This document shows, piece by piece, positions 12,015 to 24,314 of a stretch of DNA of 64,000 bases (position 1 is its first letter; each line of letters opens with the position of its first letter). The stretch is from Lycorma delicatula (Eukaryota; Arthropoda; Insecta; Hemiptera; Fulgoridae): positions 33,789,020 to 33,853,019 of the forward strand of contig NC_134464.1 in assembly GCF_047948215.1 (NCBI RefSeq), written 5' to 3'. A program made the translations under genes and the position numbers. A model generated the notes under the pieces. It had not been told where the DNA came from and did not search any database. It saw nothing but the letters and a program-made list of their open reading frames with translations.

Positions 12015-13320
12015 CATGGTTAAACTAAACTTAGATGAAGATGAAATAAAGGGAACAAACTAGACTAAACTTCTAGGTGTGATTTTTTTATGAAAAGCTG
12101 ACTTTCTCGAACCACATTAAGTACAAAAAGGCTGAATTTTATGGATAATTAATGTCCTTAAACCCATATCATCTTGCAACTGGGGTGCTGACAAACACAT
12201 CATTCTGAACTCATATAGAAGAAGCATTGTTTTATCGAAGTTGGAATACGGATCTATCCTGTATGACTGCAAGAAAGGGCTTACTAGACTCCTTGCACAA
12301 TACTTGCATTCGAATGTAGGGGCATTTTCCACTACCCCTCTGCCAAGTTTAGTAAGGGAATCCTACGAACTCCCATTACATTACAGGAGGAAATACCAGG
12401 TTATCAAGTAGGCGATCAGCAGGTCCATCTCTCCATCAGCTCAAGGCAGATGACTAGGTCCGCTCGCACTCTGTGAAGAAGTCCTTACCACAGCCTTTCA
12501 ATCTCGGACTGTTTCGCTCTCCAGGTACTAGGCCTGTCTGTTTCGCGGATTCTCGGAAACGAAATAGGTTGCGGCGCTCCTTGGTTGTGCGCGTCACTAA
12601 ATATTGAATATTTATCATCTGGAAGACATAAACGGGAATCACTTTACCGATCTGCTAAGGACCCATTTAGCGAGATGACTAAGGATTATAATGGGTACGC
12701 AGATAAAAGCGACTTCATAAAGACAGTCCGTGTCAAATTACATACTCAGTGGAAAAAGTTCTAGCTGCTACGTCGTCCTACGGTCTTACATGTCATCTGA
12801 GAGAAAGTTTTTGAGAAACCTTTCATCCCAAAGAACAGAAGAGACCAAGTCATCCTAACTCGACTGAAGATTGGACACACAAAGCTAATCCACGCTCACC
12901 TATTTGTAAGGCGTTTAATGTAAAATAGTCCGTAAACCTCTTACTCATAGATTACCCAATTTTCGGGTCTATTCGACAACATTTAAACCTTAGTTCAGAT
13001 GTGAAATGTTTACTAAACCAGAAGAAATACATCAAAAGACTGTTGCGGTTTCTCTCTGATAGTGGGATGAAGTTCTTAATTTAGGGGTTTTGCTTACGTG
13101 AGTTCCTTTACGGAGCATTGTTTGCGCAGTGAAAATAAACTTGTGGTTATGTTCCAATATTTATTACACCCATTTATTACTTCTGTTCTAGTCTGTGTTT
13201 ATTGTTTATTGTGTTTGGTGTTTGTCGTTTAATTATATATGATCATCTAATTTTATTTTAGCCGCTAATGACTATCGTTGATGCCATAATAAACAATGGA
13301 AAAAAGTATTAAAATTAAAA
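12015..13320 (+). pseudogene. Jockey-type LINE ORF2 C-terminus and 3' UTR
   Basis: Plus-strand translation across several frames gives KLLGVIF, then NWGADKHIILNSYRR, LSKLEYGSILYD and LPLHYRRKYQVIK. Near 12,650-12,900 it gives HLARMTKDYNGYADKSDF, KLHTQWKKF and RRDQVILTRLKIGHTKLIHA. This is the order in Jockey/I-type ORF2: the tail of the reverse transcriptase, then an RNase H-like or C-terminal segment. The 3' UTR ends with CTAATGACTATCGTTGATGCC and ATAATAAAC near 13,266-13,294, closely related to the 3' end of the Jockey copy at 24.3 kb. The copy is 5'-truncated and has many stops. Minus-strand open frames here are shadows. Confidence 0.65.
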
Positions 13321-13408
13321 GAATTTTGAGTCAAAAAATTAAAAAAAGAATATTTTTAGAGATGTGGAATAATAAATTTTAAGAAAACATTTTCTAAAAA
13401 TATTCATA

Positions 13409-13924
13409 TACAGAGGGTATCACGAAGTTTTCCCAGGAATTGCATAACCTGTTATACTCGTGAAAATAATGGAAAAATTTCATATAAACATATTGCCCAC
13501 ACTGCTTCATTTGCAAGTTTCGGCTAGTGATAGATTTCGCTCCGATTTCAGCTGCCCCAGGGAAATAAGGTCGAACTGAAATATTTAGGACGTTAATTAA
13601 GGGACAGGATTAGTGACTTTATTGTTTTCACCTCAGGTTTCTCAAAAACTACTACAGATACGGTTCAGGAACTTATTTTATTCTATTATTCATGTCAAAA
13701 ACTGTAAGAAATCACTAATTAATTAACACTAATTAAACCCTTAATTAACGTCCAAAAAATTTCAGTACGACCTCATTTTACCGGGTATCTGAAATCTGAT
13801 CTTTCACTAGCTCTAACTTGCAAACGAAGCATTTTAAGACATATATTTATATTAACTTTTTCCATTATTTTCACGAGTTTAACAGGTTATGAAAGTCCGG
13901 GAGAACTTCTTGATACACTCTGTA
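13409..13924. mobile_element. Palindromic MITE with about 190-bp terminal inverted repeats
   Basis: The left arm (13,409-13,603) begins TACAGAGGGTATCACGAAGT; the right arm (13,738-13,924), read in reverse, begins TACAGAGTGTATCAAGAAGT. The arms stay alignable throughout: both contain CATAACCTGTTA, CTCGTGAAAATAATGGAAAA and CGTTAATTAAGGG. Terminal and flanking TA fit the TA target of Tc1/mariner transposases. There is no coding capacity. The centre is about 135 bp and itself partly palindromic. Confidence 0.8.
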
Positions 13925-14100
13925 TAGGTTAAGCTTAACAAATTTCCAAAAGTAAATTTTTTTTCTAAATCTATCAACTATTTAAATAAAGGCCAAAATA
14001 AGAAACAGAGCATTTTCAACAAAAAAAATTCAAAATATTAGGTCCGGGATCTATATTTGAAAAAAAAAATCATTTACAAATTTCGTAGTATAAACCATCA

Positions 14101-14101
<1 letters not shown>

Positions 14102-14129
<28 letters not shown>
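14102..14129. repeat. (TA)n microsatellite
   Basis: About 14 uninterrupted TA units, flanked by a short duplication of the words ATAAACCATCA. Confidence 0.9.
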
Positions 14130-14132
<3 letters not shown>

Positions 14133-14711
14133 GTATAAACCATCAATTTTTTTTTTTTAATAATTAAAACAAAGAAAGGGAAATAACAAAAGAGAAGAAA
14201 AAAACATTTATTTCAGTCTTCAGGAGATAGAACTGAATTTTTAACGACAATTTCCTTGGATTATCTATATCAGCAGTAAAACTAAACTGACAAAATATAA
14301 AGCAGCAAATTCCAACCAACCAAAATCCCCTGTAATTTAACCGATCATAAGATGTGAATAAATCTTAGAAATCGGAAAACAACAAATTTGGCCAATTAGA
14401 ATAAATACCGCCCCTGAACTCCGTTAAAACTATCATACCCAGTCACAAAACCTAATATGTATCACAAAGACTGATAACCATTCAGACAACAAGAAGTTTT
14501 GACCAAACACAATAGAAGGTAATTATCATGACCATTTTGATAAACGAGAAGACTAACTGAAATATTTGTACGTCCATAGTTAACAAATTTAAATCCATTT
14601 ATGATTATGTATACAACGCATTAGATATATATATATATATATAATATTTCAATTTATGAAATTTAAATATTATATATAATTTAATTTTTCAATTTACTAA
14701 ATGAAACAATG

Positions 14712-15633
14712 TACGAGGTCTGTTAAAAAATAACCAAACTTTTTTTAATTACGCGCCAACAAAGATATTTAGAGACGTGCGGTTGGCAGCATTGTATTTC
14801 GCATAACATCTTCTGTAACCACATGTTCTTGGATTGTTGATATCTCGTTTAGTTTTCGTGTTATTGTTATTTGAATGCAACATGTTTTAGTAGCGATTTT
14901 TCTAATGTACGATTTTTTGATATTGAAGTTTTGTCTCAGTGTCTTAGCCGTAAACCCAACTTTCGTCTTCCGTCACGATCCTTTGCATGAATGTTTCACC
15001 ACCATCAGCTTGTTCAAGGAATTGTGGGAAATTGTCCACTCGATGTTTTATTTTCTGTTCGATCATCAAAAGAAAAACAAATTTTGCTGCAACTGGATGC
15101 TTGTTCAAATTTTTCAATCAAATGTTATGATATGATCCAATCGAAGTGATATCCCTTTCAGCAAGTTCACTGACATTCAATCGGCGATTTGTACGCACGA
15201 GATCATTGATACTCTGAACGCGGGTTACCGGTTAAAATGGAAGGCTCTTTTGGTCGACGGTCATCTTCAATTGACTGTGACCACATTTAACCTTGAAAAT
15301 CATTCGAAGCATTGCGTACTACCCAGGCAATATCTCCGTAAGCTTGTTTCAAAACTTGAAAAGTTGCTGTGAAAGTTTTCCCCAGTTTCACAAAAACTTT
15401 TACGTTGTATCGTTACTCCCGAAAAACGGAAATTACAAAAATCGCTACTAACACTTAAACACGTTCCACTCAAATAACAATTACACGAAAACTAAACGAG
15501 ATATCAACAATCCAAGAACGAGTGGTTACAGAGAAGGTTATGCGAAACACAATGCTATCAACCGCACGTTGATATAATATCTCCGTTGGTGCGTAAATAA
15601 AAACATTCGGTTACTTTTTGAACAGTCCTCGTA
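14712..15633 (-). mobile_element. mariner-like element with long terminal inverted repeats
   Basis: The left end reads TACGAGGTCTGTTAAAAAAT; the right end, reversed, reads TACGAGGACTGTTCAAAAAG. The inverted similarity continues for about 190 bp, left arm 14,712-14,902 and right arm 15,437-15,633, sharing GTAACCAC, TTCTTGGATTGTTGATATCT and CGTTTAGTTTTCGTGT. Between the arms lies the 5' two-thirds of a mariner transposase relic on the minus strand. At 922 bp it is shorter than a usual mariner (about 1.3 kb) because the transposase C-terminus is deleted. Confidence 0.8.
14935..15410 (-). pseudogene. mariner transposase, truncated relic
   Basis: Reading the minus strand across stops and frameshifts: FVKLGKTFTATFQVLKQAYG near 15,330-15,400 (N-terminal helix-turn-helix region), SIEDDRRPKEPS, INDLVRTNRRLNVSELAE (second HTH), KHPVAAKFV, NFPQFLEQADG, FMQRIVTEDESWVYG near 14,950-14,985. 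TEDESW carries the first catalytic Asp of the DD34D triad. The other two Asp residues and the C-terminal third are missing: the reading runs straight into the left inverted repeat. It was a cut-and-paste DNA transposase and is now non-functional. Confidence 0.75.
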
Positions 15634-15639
15634 TTTCTA

Positions 15640-18285
15640 TTGATTTAATTCTTTTTGAGAGATGAAAACAAGAAACTTAGTTTCTTGAAATATATTTTTA
15701 ACACGATGTTAGCGATATCTTTAACATTCGGGAGAATAGGAAATTTACTTTATAGAAATAGCATATTAAGTTTTACAAATTTATTGTTCTTTTCACATGT
15801 TCGTCCCGAGTGGCAAAATCCTAACGAAATAAAGCCTTGTTTAATTTGTATCGTTCACCAGAAAGGAAAGGTGCTGAAACGCCCCAACGGCAGAATAATC
15901 TAAAATGTTTAGGTTTTACACAATGAAAAAACAGAGTATTTTATGTTGACTGGAACACATATATTGGGAATATGTTTAGGCGGTACGTGAATGATTACAG
16001 TTCGTTGAACATATTACAGTATCATTTTCCGTTATGAGTACAACTGAAAAACCACCAGTGGTTTGTATTATTTTTCTTAGAACGCGTATTCGTATGACGT
16101 GAAAAATACTTTCTCCATCGGTAAATTACATCACCAAAAATCCTCTCTCTCAATTTCTTTCTCTCTTTGTAGCTCGCCCACTTACTCTTTCAAACTTACC
16201 TCCTTTATAACAGACAGCTAACGAGCGTAAAAAGAATGAAACATAACCCAAACTATAAACAATTCTAACCCACCAAAGCGAAGCTGATAAAAAATAAACT
16301 ACAGCCAATACACATTCATCCTAGCACATTACAGATTACACACTACTTTCACGGCCTCCAACAAATTACTCCGATAGATAAAGTTTAAACCGAACATTTT
16401 ATTTTGTGTTAAAATTATAAATTATATTTTAAATTTAAACTTTAATCGGCTTCAAAAAAGAAGAAGATTCTCAATTGTAAACCTTTTTTCTTCTTTATAT
16501 ACTTTCAAGATTAGGTTTCTTCATTAAACTGTCAAATGTCAATGAATTTCTTTATACTTTTCAGAGTAGTTTCCTTTGTTTATTCTGCAGTAAGCTTATT
16601 CTAGAAAAATAAACTTGAAAAATGTTTACATGAGCATCGAAAAAATATTTCGTGTTCTACTTAAATAATTTGAGAATTAATTATTAAATCATCAGCTTTG
16701 TTTGTTTCATAGTAATTGTTAAAGTGTAATATGTATAATCATCTTGATATTACAAGTATATCTACGTGAGAAAATGGGTTGAAATATTTAAGAATAAAAT
16801 TTACATATTTTTTTATTCCAGAAAACATTTTTATTCACACACAGTAATCAACTTTTTTATGTAGTTTCTCTAAAATCTTTTTTATCAAATACTCTTAATT
16901 ACCCTTGTATTTCTTTAAAACGGCATTTTTTGTTACATAGGGGCTTGTTTTGTAGGCCTATGCATGTGTGTGTATGTATGTATACATACATGTACAGAGA
17001 GAGAAATAACAAGGTAAGGCAACCACTTAAATAACTATTTAGTAGTTAAACATATAATAATGAAAGTTAGCAAATGTTCCTACCTGAAAAAGATCTATTT
17101 TTCAAAAGACCAACCCATCATAACCACTAATAGGGAGGGAGAAAAACTTAAAAATATTAAATAGAAAAGGTAGGGTTATGATACATCCTTTTAAAGAACA
17201 TTAAAGAAAATTATGTAAAAACACTACGCTATACGATTAAGTTAAGCAAAATGACGGCCATTTATTATATGTTATTTAATACGTTATTCTTCATAGTTGA
17301 CTTCAAATTTGGCGTACACTCTCCTTATTGAACACTTTGGTTAGTTTCTATTTTCGTTGGTGTAATTTTTTTTCCAATGCTTTTTAAAACATGTCACAAA
17401 ACTTTTCATAGAAAGTTTAGAGTTTCTTTTCCCTAGGTGAATAGGGTGTGGTGGTCTTGTGCAGGAAAATTGATCTTTTCGAGACTGTCGCATTTGCTAA
17501 ATTTTAATCTTCTGTTTAATTATCGAAAATTAATATAAGGATGGTTACATTTCGTTCATTCTGTGTATGTGTATAAGTACATTTATTTCTTTATTTTTAT
17601 CAATACTTAGAAAAACATGAGTACAAACCGCGCGCGTGTGTGTGAAACATAATTTTAGAATTACAACTTGTAAGGTTTGTTTTTATTGCAATTTTATTTG
17701 TCATTTTATTAAGTAAAAAAAGCTTTGGTTATAAGAACATATTTATATTATATCATAAAATTCTATAAATATTACTCTACTAAAGAAAAAAAGATACATC
17801 CTTAATCAATATTTACTGCATTAATTTAATCCTGAAATGACTCCTATAATAAGGGCAAACTTGTGTAAAGGAAGAGGATTGAGAAAATTCACACTATTGT
17901 ACACACTGAAAATTGTTATATCAGCCAAATGTGAAATAATTCTGAAAACTAATACTGGATAAAATTTTAAAAATATATGTAAACGATTAAACATAAAATA
18001 AATGTTAAAAAATAATATGAATAACATGTAGGCCATGGAAAAACAGTAGATTTGTAATTAAAACAAAGAATTAATTATAAATTAACAATTTGTACAACTA
18101 TCCTAAACAATGATTTCTTACATAAATGCTTTAATTGTGATTTACCTTAAACAAAACAATTAAGTGTCATTCAAGTGCAAAGAAAAAAGGAAATACTGAA
18201 AAACAATAGAAAGTAAATAATTAAAATTTTATCGTACTAAAGTAAAACTTTAAAATATTAACTTGTGAAATTTTAAATAAATAGT
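15640..18285. other. AT-rich stretch without recognised genes
   Basis: No protein domain recognised. Contains a short palindromic (TATG)/(CATA) tract near 16,965-16,992 and a CGCGCGCGTGTGTGTGTG run near 17,628-17,643. The open frames of 60-85 codons here have no recognisable motif. Confidence 0.65.
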
Positions 18286-18288
18286 TCC

Positions 18289-18511
18289 TATCAAGAAGTA
18301 TAAATCGTTCAAACATCATTTGGGTGTGTGCGCAGCCATCCGGCGTACCATCATTGGTTGCAGCTATTAGTTACATCCCCATTGAATTTAGCAGCTATTG
18401 GCGCAACCCGATTGTAACCAATCGGGTGCGCAGCGCACGAACGATCGATTCGTACGAACGATTCGTACTTCTCGAACGATTTATTAATTCGAAATATTTA
18501 TACTTCTTGAT
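18289..18511. mobile_element. Possible small foldback element
   Basis: TATCAAGAAGTATAAAT at 18,289-18,305 recurs exactly inverted at 18,495-18,511. The 190-bp interior is GC-richer than its surroundings and holds the hairpin ACCCGATTG/CAATCGGGT and repeated CGAACGATT words. The arms are only 17 bp and there is no clear target duplication, so the call is tentative. Confidence 0.4.
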
Positions 18512-18555
18512 ACGAACGATTTATCTAAAATTATATTTGTGTTTTGAAAATAAAA

Positions 18556-18765
18556 AATCTGATGTAGACTTCCTTGTACGCCTATCAAATTACATATACG
18601 TATTTTTAAAAGTACATAAAATTTTACTTCACCAATAACTTCTGATTTTTTTCACATTTATTTGTTTTTATTATTGAATTATTATTTATTGTAAAAAATT
18701 GTTTATTATCATAAGTTAATAATTATTAAAGAATCAATATATTTAAATTAAAAAAAAAGTATTTA
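18556..18765 (+). repeat. Dispersed repeat C, 5' part (copy 2)
   Basis: Matches the start of copy 1: ATCTGATGTAGACTTCCTTG, TACATATACGTATTTTTAAAAG, ATAACTTCTGATTTTT, then TTATTATTTATTGTA and TTAATAATTATTAA. It stops at the A run where copy 1 goes on into the GAAGTCGCATTCGAACC block. Confidence 0.7.
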
Positions 18766-19269
18766 AAAGGGAAAAAAGGAAGAAAATGTCGCAAACCAAA
18801 AAAATATTAATAAACAGGAAGACAATATTAAGATCAAGGAAAGAATAAAAATATTAAGAGAGGATGATGAATATAAAGAGAGAAAATCTGAAATTTGAAA
18901 ATTTGAGAACGTGTAGACAAATTAAGATCAGAGTTATTGTATCAAACCAAAGAGCGATTGAATGATTGGCAAACAAATAAACGAAATGATCAACTCCGAC
19001 TTCGGGCGAGAATATTGTCCGACAATATCAGAGGAGTAATGAACTAAAAGATAAAAGTTTTTTACAATTTTTTAAAGATCGGGCATGTATGCCTCTGCGT
19101 GTATGTTTTTCTTGTGAGAGTCTATTTTTCAGTCACTCTGTAGTCAACTTTAATGTAGATAAAATTAAACAGAAATTCCGGAGTAATTAAATAAAACTGA
19201 ACAGAAATTAAACTAGAAATTCAAAAATATGATTCTAAATTATAATTTCCAGTTAATATTAAATAATCA

Positions 19270-19912
19270 GATGTTTCACCAAATCTATTACATATACACG
19301 TTTTTAAAAGCACATAAAATTTTATTTCACTAATAACTTCTGATTTTTAATTTTTTTTTTTTTTTTTTTTTTTGTTATTGAATTATTATTTATTGTAATT
19401 TATTTTACAATCATGGATTAATAATTATTAATAAATCAAAATATTTAAATTAAAAAAAGTTAAAAAAAATAAATCAAAAAAATGAGATGAAGTCTGATTC
19501 GAACCTATGTGCCTTCCCTTGTAAGATCCAAATATTTCATTAATTAAAATATCACTTGACCATAATTCTGGAACCAACGAAAATAAGTACCACTTATGAT
19601 ACATTTTTGAAAAGCTCTTAACGAGGGCTTATAACTACAGTTAAGAACAAGTTCAAAATCCAAATGTTTGGGGATTTTGGGCTTTTTGGACACTTTTGGT
19701 TCAGTCGATTGCAATCAAAAGGGGAGGTGCACAACTACATGTTACAAAAGTCCTAAATCAAAAATTTCCTACGGCTAATCTTTTTTGAGTCATACGTCAC
19801 TCCGAAATTAGTCAAAATGGATTCAGGGATGGTCAAATTGGATCATTCCGTTGAAATCTGAAAACCGAATTTTTTCGCGATCACAATACTTCCTTTACTT
19901 CGTACAAGGAAA
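19270..19912 (+). repeat. Dispersed repeat C, copy 3
   Basis: Carries the whole block order of copy 1, including GAAGTCTGATTCGAACC, ATAATTCTGGAACCAACG, GGGAGGTGCACAACTACATG and CGGCTAATCTTTT. It then continues to CTTCCTTTACTTCGTACAAG. A 22-base T run (19,352-19,373) interrupts the 5' part. It lies about 500 bp after copy 2 in the same orientation. Confidence 0.75.
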
Positions 19913-19914
19913 TA

Positions 19915-21480
19915 AAAAGGAAAACATTGGGGTTAGAGCTGTGTTAAAAAATCACAATTCAAGACATAGCTAAAAATGTTCAGGGTTTTGAAGCTTTTCG
20001 TTGTAAATTTTTTGTTGTTATTAGTACGCTAAATTCATGAACATTATTTAGTTACAATTGGCGAAAACATTTATCAAAATCATTTGTAATGAAACATAAA
20101 CCACGTAACATTTTGGCGGCGGGTCGTAGGCACGCTTTTTTCCCAGTCGTTTTTTAATAATGAATTTAATAAATTTAATTTACAATGTGTAAAATAAATA
20201 CAATTTAAAAAACGCAATAAAATATGTACAGAAATATTATTTCAGTTCTTTTTATAAATTTTGTTTTTTTACGTAAATATAAACTTAAGGGTGAATAATT
20301 TGACTCTGTTTTTAGTTGATATTGATTTTTAAAAGTAGTAATTTAAAAAATAATAGAGAATACATTATTTAATTTTTGATGAAGCTTTATCTTAGAGTCA
20401 AATAAATATTTTTGTTTGTTTATTCCGTGTTTTTTTTTTTGTTCCATTCAGTAAATAAACGTCTGAATTAAAAAATTTTCAATTTTTGAAATTAATTGCC
20501 ACAATTGATGACATCAATATTGTTGTTCTCATTATTGGGGCAACTGCTTTTTCTTTTAAAATTTAAATGTGTCTTAAACAATTTTTAGTATCTTCATTAA
20601 TGTTGCCTATTTTTATTTTTTTCAAATTATAATTACTTCTTTTTTTTTACTATATAAGAAATAAAAGTTAATGTACTCGTATATTATATTTTTAAAATTC
20701 TACTTTAAAAATTCTGGAAAAGGATTTTATTCATTATTTTTCACCATTAAAATGTTCAAAGAAGTAATGAACTGTTTCAGATTGTGTTTTTTTATGCTAG
20801 GCGGAATAGAAATTAACGTTTAATTCTACTTTATTTTGATGCTAACGTTCAAACATGTAATGCAAATTAAAAAAAAAAACTATACATATAAAAATGTAGA
20901 AAAAAATATCTGTCAACAAATATATTACCACCACCTTTGATGTTTTTAATTAATACAGGCTTGTTAAATTATTTTTTTTATATTTTTTATAGGTTAAGAC
21001 GGGAAAATTATAATAAAAATCCATGAAAATTTGTAAAGAACATAAAAAAAAATTGGAAAAAATACTTCCATTTGATTATTTTCTTAAAAAACTTTAAGAT
21101 ATATTGTATACTGAAATGTAAATTATAAGTAAATATTACTGATAGGAAAAATATGACAACAAATTTCATTTTTTTAAATATTTTAACGATTATCGACCTC
21201 GTTTATATTTAATGAAAAAGACTTCATTTTTTTAAAATGTTATTAATTTTTTCTAAAGAAACTTCGTACTTTATGAGAATTAATTTCAGGCGTGTGTATC
21301 TCTATAAGTCTCCGAGAGGTCTATAATAATTAATTAATGTTACATAGTAGATAGCTTTATAAAGGAAAAAACGGGGAAAAATTTAATAAATTTCATGTAA
21401 GATAATTATAATAATATTTTGGTTTTGATGTGAAATTTTGGTTTTATGGTTTTTTATATATATATATATATACAAAGTGT
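19915..21480. other. AT-rich stretch without recognised genes
   Basis: No coding motifs, terminal repeats or repeat partners recognised. One GC-richer patch (GGCGGCGGGTCG) lies near 20,114. Confidence 0.65.
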
Positions 21481-22831
21481 ATAACGAGCTTGTCCCACGA
21501 TAACTTTCTTGATCCTTTAGTTAGAACTAAATATTCCGTCGTATCATTGTATAAAATCTGCAACATATATTTTTTTGCGACTAGACCATTTAAATCGCCA
21601 ACTTCCTTTCCAGCGAACAATACAAATTAAACACCGCTGTATGACATTGGTTTTTTCAATTCGTGAAACAAATATGTGAAATTAACTATAAATTTCATTA
21701 TTAATCCCGAGAATATATATTTTCTCTTCTGCAAGCGATTAAAATATCGCTGTTACTTTTAAAAATACATAAAATTTGAATTGCTAATTCGTTAATTTAT
21801 CGACTTCAAAGAGTTTCGTGTTTATATCTATCAAAAGAAATTTGCAGAATACATCGTTTTACATATTAAATTACCTTTTAAATGTATGCATACTTGTGGT
21901 TGTACATACATATGTAAATATTGAGTCATAGGTTAATCTTGATATGTAAGCAAATATTTTTTTTTTTTATATCTATATCGCATAAAATAATGGTGGTGAT
22001 AATTCCTCTCTTGTGTTTGGTCAAAACTAATTGTAGTCTGAATGACTCTCAGTCTTGGTGTCTGATAAAATTTTAAGTATGGTAAATATATATGATATGA
22101 CTAATTCTTTTAGAAAATCTCCTCTAAAATCTTTCTGATGCGTTTAGTCATTAAATTATTTAGATTTGTGCTCCAATCAGGATGTAGTAGAACGTAAACG
22201 GATAAGTTTTCTCAAAAGTTACCTGTTTGAAATTTTTAAAAAGATTTGATATTTGCTATTGAATGCCATTGATTTGTAAATATTTTTAAAAATATTACAC
22301 CGATTTTGAATTATGACTTATTTTATACTGTCCAATCCGTTACCTCGTTTTTTTAACATAAAAACTATATAACCTTTGCCAATTGACTTGTTTTTTTATG
22401 AATATAAATTTATGAATTTCTGAGTTTAAATACAGATTCACTAGTATTATAAAATAAAACAATAATTTAATACCTAGAATATATATATGTATATAAACAG
22501 TTTGTATAAAATATATACAAAAATGTTCACTTCTACGATATGACTATATCTTTCAAGAAAATTTCCACTTAAAGCACTCTCATGCGTGTAGCCATTAAAT
22601 TATTCAGTAACCATTAAATTATTAAATCAATCAGGATACACTAGAACAGAAACCGAAAATGGATGTTCTATTACCGCATGATATTATGAGATTAAAAATA
22701 AAAAGGCACATAAAATAAGAAACTACTCAATTTGATTGTCTAATAAATTGATATTTTACATAAATTTTTTGTCATGAAAAATATAAACATTAAACTTATA
22801 TTTAGTACAATGTCGACAATTTACCTACCAA

Positions 22832-23006
22832 AAATGCCGGCCTCCATAGAACGAGTGGTAACATCTCGGCCTTCGGCCGCAGGTCCCGGGTTCAAATCCT
22901 GGTCAGGCATGGCATTTTTGGAGTGCTACAAAAATTTCAATTCCATTTCCCACGTACAAGCTTCAAGCTTATGAGTTGATATTATCAAGCAAAAAAATAA
23001 AAAATA
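22832..23006 (+). mobile_element. tRNA-derived SINE, family 1
   Basis: Well-preserved head: GCCGGCCTCCATAGAACGAG, GTGGTAACATCTCGGCC (A-box region), CCCGGGTTCAAATCCTGG (B box GGTTCAAATCC), TCAGGCATGGCATTTTTGGA. The tail includes GAGTTGATATTATCAAGC and ends A-rich. It sits inside the tandem array at the ACCTACCAAAAATG block, so it is younger than the array. Confidence 0.8.
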
Positions 23007-23755
23007 TATTATAATTTCATTCAAGCCACTGAAAATGATTAAACAATTATTGTTTACTCATTTACAATATATATATTTAATTATAGTCAAATTCATATAT
23101 TAAATCTTATATCCTGGGCAAATGAAAGTCCTAAACCAATATTACAATGTTATAAATCAGATTTTCTAAGAAGATAATTAGGTTCATTGTAATACCGGGA
23201 TTGTTACCGACCGATCACCTAGTAAGACTACATATCCGAATCCTGTTATTCGATTTTCATAAATATACCGATGCGGGAGATTGTTCAGTTGGGTTTTTTA
23301 CGGCCTGAATGCAAAATGTTAAGAGTATTTCTTACAGCTCGCGCGATTCATTAGTAAAAACTAAATATTCCATCGTGCTAGTTATTAAACATTTTTTAAT
23401 GGGGACATGACCTCCTACATGGACAAACTTTCCTTTACGGTGAACAATAAAATATGTATAGAAAATACAATAATAGACTTAATATTGTTTTTTGTTTGTA
23501 AATTAAATACTCAATTCGGGAAAAATACATTTCTTTTTCTCCCAAGTGCCAAAGTTATGGAAGCTGTTGCTTTATATTTGTATCTAAATATTTTAAGAAA
23601 ATTTAACACCGATTTATTTTGGATTATGACTCGTTATATACTTTTCAATCCGTTATCACGTTTGTTTTGAACAAAAAAAACTACAACGTTTGCCGAGTGA
23701 TCTAATTTTTTTGAATAGATATTTATGAGGTAATTTTTTCTCATTTTAAAAAGAT

Positions 23756-23858
23756 GATAGATCTTCGTACATACTTAAAGAAAATATTACATATATATAT
23801 ATATATATATATATAAAGAGAGAGAGAGATTTGTCATATTTTCTTTCATGAATAATAT

Positions 23859-23913
<55 letters not shown>

Positions 23914-23970
23914 AGAGAGAGAGAGAGAGAGATTTGTCATATTTTCTTTAAGTATGTACGAAGATCTATC
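23756..23970. repeat. Perfect 32-bp inverted repeat around (TA)n(GA)n core
   Basis: The arm at 23,756-23,787 (GATAGATCTTCGTACATACT...) is exactly reverse-complementary to 23,939-23,970. The 151-bp core has two successive (TA)n(GA)n tracts: TA near 23,791-23,814 and GA to about 23,829, then TA near 23,862-23,910 and GA to about 23,931. Each tract pair is followed by ATTTGTCATATTTTCTTT. The whole could fold into a long hairpin. It lies inside the tandem array. Confidence 0.9.
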
Positions 23971-24314
23971 TGGCTTCTGCGATGTGATGAATTCTTTCAA
24001 GAAAAATGTACTTAAAACTTTCTCATGCGTATAGTTACTAAATTATTCAGATATGTGCTTCAATCAAGTGGCAGTACAACATCAACCGAAAATGGATGTT
24101 CCATTAACGCATCAAACTCTCGGATTAATACATAAATTGCTCATTAAAATAAGGAAACTAATAAATTCGATTTTAATATGAACTTATATTTAGCAAAACA
24201 TTTTTTGCCATGAAATATACAAACATTAAACATGTATTTAGTCAATGTCGATATTTTACCTACCAAGAATACATTACAATTTTTTCTAGTTATTGAAAAT
24301 AGGTTAAAAATTAC

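Noticed and set aside
12117..12642. Two minus-strand open frames of 62-71 codons
   Set aside because: Shadow of the plus-strand Jockey ORF2 remnant, which has recognisable motifs.
14875..15135. 86-codon plus-strand frame
   Set aside because: Antisense to the mariner transposase relic and its left inverted repeat.
22832..22905. Possible tRNA gene (A and B boxes, about 73 nt)
   Set aside because: The same head is followed by a fixed non-tRNA body and A-rich tail in several copies, so it is a SINE head. No CCA-adjacent acceptor stem was seen.
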